A stretch of 64,000 nucleotides of DNA from assembly GCA_013399875.1 (NCBI GenBank), contig VXAZ01006790.1:682001-746000 (forward strand), written 5' to 3'. Of this stretch, positions 61,744-64,000 are shown in pieces. The notes beneath the pieces are model-generated. The model ran no database searches and was not told the origin of the DNA. It saw only the letters and a program-made list of their open reading frames with translations. The position numbers and the translations under genes are program-made. Numbering within the stretch: the first letter of the stretch is position 1; each line of letters starts with the position of its first letter. This stretch comes from Gymnorhina tibicen. Taxonomy: Eukaryota; Chordata; Aves; Passeriformes; Artamidae.

Positions 61744-62275
61744 ATGATGCCCTGAGATGTCCTGTCATTTTCTACATTCAGAAATGGAATAATATATTAT
61801 ACTTTCATGTGCCAGAGTCTTTTACTGTAAGAAATATAAGATAGTCATGAAAATATATTGAAAGACTGAAAATAGTATTTCAGTCAAAGACTATGAAATT
61901 TTCATTTGCTTTTTTTGTCAGGAACAGAATCCTCTGGTAATAGTTTGATCCTTCCCTTGAAATTTTCTCACTACCAAGCTAGAAATAGGTGTTGCATCTT
62001 ATTTTCTCTTCCCATAGTTCACTATTGCATAATAAATATTTTTGTGTAGTTCACTTTGTTCATACATAAGTCCAGTTGTGTGGATTGTGGCCTTTTGCTC
62101 TGCGAGGTCTAGCACTGCTATTCTGAGGGACTTCACTGGAGAGCATAACTGTCTCCTCATGTGCTGTTTTTTCTACTTGTCTGCTTGTTCTAAATGGGTT
62201 ATTTTTTCTAAATCACTTCCTGATCACTTTCCCTAAACATAATCTGCATCCCCCTGAAGTAACTTGACGCTTGAA
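61744..62275. other. AT-rich non-coding sequence
   Basis: Nothing is recognised between the candidate terminal exon and the CR1 fragment. The short frame at 62042-62236 has no support. Confidence 0.6.
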
Positions 62276-62430
62276 TGTGCTGAGCTGGAAGGGAGCCACA
62301 AGGATCATGAGAGTCCAACTCCTGGCCCTGTGCAGGACACCCCAACAATCCCATCCTGTGCCTGAGAGCTTTTTCCAAACACTTCTTGAACTCTGTCGGT
62401 CTGGGGCTGAGACTACTTTTACCATCTTTT
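62276..62430 (-). mobile_element. CR1 LINE fragment of an older subfamily, reverse
   Basis: About 155 bases of reverse CR1 with the words 'gagtccaactcctggccctg', 'tgcaggacaccccaacaatc', 'gcctgagagctttttccaaa' and 'cacttcttgaactctgtcgg'. This tail type differs from the copies at 51856 and 54931 and belongs to another CR1 lineage. The degraded 'agctggaagggagccacaag' end and missing ATTCTATG repeats suggest greater age. Confidence 0.88.
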
Positions 62431-64000
62431 TAGCCCTATCTTTAAACCTTACTTTATTTGGAGTTGAAATGGGTATTTTTTTTTAAGTAGCATATTTGAC
62501 CTGAAAAGCCTAGCTTTGGTGCTTGGAAAAATGTTGGGGAAAATGTTTTGTTTTCAAAGATTTTTGGGAGATCTGGGGGTTTTTTGTATCTAACTGAGTA
62601 GACCCTCAGAATAATCTTCTGTCTCTCACCTCCCAGTAACAACAAAAGAATGTATCCTCAATGTTTTCTGGTCCCTCGATCTGCTTGGTAACACCCTCCT
62701 GAAGCGCTGAAGTGCAAGATCTGCACATCTCTGAGCTCAGCTGCCAAGTAGAGTCATATGTCTTCAACTGCAAAAATTGAAGTTGAAATAAAGAATTAGA
62801 TTGTCTCAGATGAGTGCAATCAGTGGTGAGAAACTGGGACTATAACTTTCTTAACATAGCTCTAGTGATTTATCTTGGAAGGGAGGTGGATTTAAGAGAA
62901 CATGCTGACATGCAGTATTGGTGTTTTAGCAGCAGTCGTGGGTTGATCCTCACTTTACAGTCTCCAGCTTCTCTGTGAGTTGGTCTGTCCCACCACATGT
63001 CTGTCTTCTCCCTCCCAAGCACTATCATGAACCTTTTAGTGACCATCTCTCATGAGAATGCCTCAGATGTACTAGAAGTAGTGCCATAAACTGAATGATG
63101 CTGTAAAAGTCTTTTATAGAAGGATTTCTTGAGACTGCGTATTACTGACGATTCCTGCAATTTAATACACGCCATGTAGAAACTTGTTCTTGAGATGCTC
63201 AGACTGTTCAATATCAAAAATAGACTTCAGGGAAGAAGGTATTGAGGGAGATAGGACAACCTGTCAGCAGCCTCTGGCTTAACATATCTGGTGGGAAGTT
63301 CTAATTTACCATCAGAGTGGCAGCAACTCACTTGGTATGAAGTGCCAAGGAGACAGATGGCAATGTTGAAATATTCTCTGTTGTGCCTATCATCAGGTCT
63401 AGTAAAAAGAGAACTCAGGAGCAACAACATGTTGTAGTAGAGTAAATAATACTTGCTACCACTTTTTTATAGGGAGTGAGGTTGTTTGTTGGAAGCTGCT
63501 GGTGTAAAGCTGAGCTGGATTCTTTAATATGGATGGAAAAGAAATATTAGGTACAAAGACAGGTTTATATTAATGTTGTACTACCTTGAGGCAGATAAAT
63601 TAAAATTTCATTCCTATAGAAAAATATTAATTTAATGTTCAAGTTCAGTGGAAGCAAGGAGGGAAGTAAGCCCCAGAATACTAGTGGGAATAACTCTGCT
63701 TTGGGATTGAGTGCCTGCCTCTGTGTCTTTGCATTTTGTCCCAGATTCACATCTGGCTGATGCTCTGTTTGTACTGTTATATTGGACTCCAAAGGCAGCA
63801 GGCCCTGGTTTATTGTAAGAGGCTCTATAAAAGTAACATGGACACATGTCAAGTGTTAATTGGTCTATCACCCTTATCTCAGTGGGAAGATGAGGTTTTG
63901 CTTAAGAGGAAATACTTGCTTAAATTGTTCCCTTGGAACAGGGATCTAAAAATCAGGATTGAGTGCTGTGCTGTCCCTTCTGGCTTGGTCGATGGATCTG
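62431..64000. other. Non-coding sequence to the window end
   Basis: No gene, RNA gene or repeat family is recognised. Overlapping minus-strand frames of 95 and 79 codons at 63565-63871 lie in different frames over the same DNA with no splice signals or domain. Confidence 0.55.

Noticed and set aside
1..64000. tRNA, rRNA, snRNA genes and CRISPR arrays
   Set aside because: No tRNA box A/box B pair, no rRNA or U-snRNA words and no regularly spaced repeats were found on either strand.

Overview
The window looks like bird nuclear DNA, most likely from a songbird. The evidence is a set of 5'-truncated CR1 LINE copies in both orientations, several ending in the avian CR1 tail with ATTCTATG-type direct repeats. 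A roughly 670 bp long terminal repeat of songbird endogenous-retrovirus type sits at 20893-21565. The rest is AT-rich, with many short homopolymer runs and no operon-like packing, Shine-Dalgarno sites or dense coding, so it is not prokaryotic. One ambiguous base (39207) marks an assembly uncertainty.

Layout. 1-20 kb is single-copy AT-rich DNA with one short CR1 tail (1156), small tandem repeats and several exon-like minus-strand segments between 7.4 and 13.5 kb. 20.9-22.2 kb holds the LTR and a short CR1. 22-37 kb is almost free of recognisable repeats. 37.4-39.4 kb holds a 485 bp CR1 3' end and a probable second, older LTR remnant. 39-51 kb is unique sequence with a few exon-like open segments. 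51.4-57.6 kb has an exon-like open frame followed by three CR1 copies. 57.6-64 kb is mostly unique, with the longest open frame of the window (61.1-61.6 kb) and a last CR1 fragment at 62.3 kb.

Genes. I found no complete gene and no protein family I can name with confidence. Most open frames are as short as chance predicts, and even one 167-codon frame is roughly what chance would give in 64 kb. I list twelve segments where an open frame coincides with plausible splice signals; all are low-confidence leads. They lie on both strands, so many must be chance. The best sets are four phase-compatible minus-strand segments (13.5, 12.3, 11.3 and 7.4 kb), a terminal-exon-like frame at 51.4 kb, another at 61.1 kb followed by a poly(A) signal, and a 49.4 kb segment whose residue spacing resembles the HU-like N-terminal domain of CCDC81.

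Overall the window is best read as intronic or intergenic songbird DNA. I see no convincing new biological system in it.
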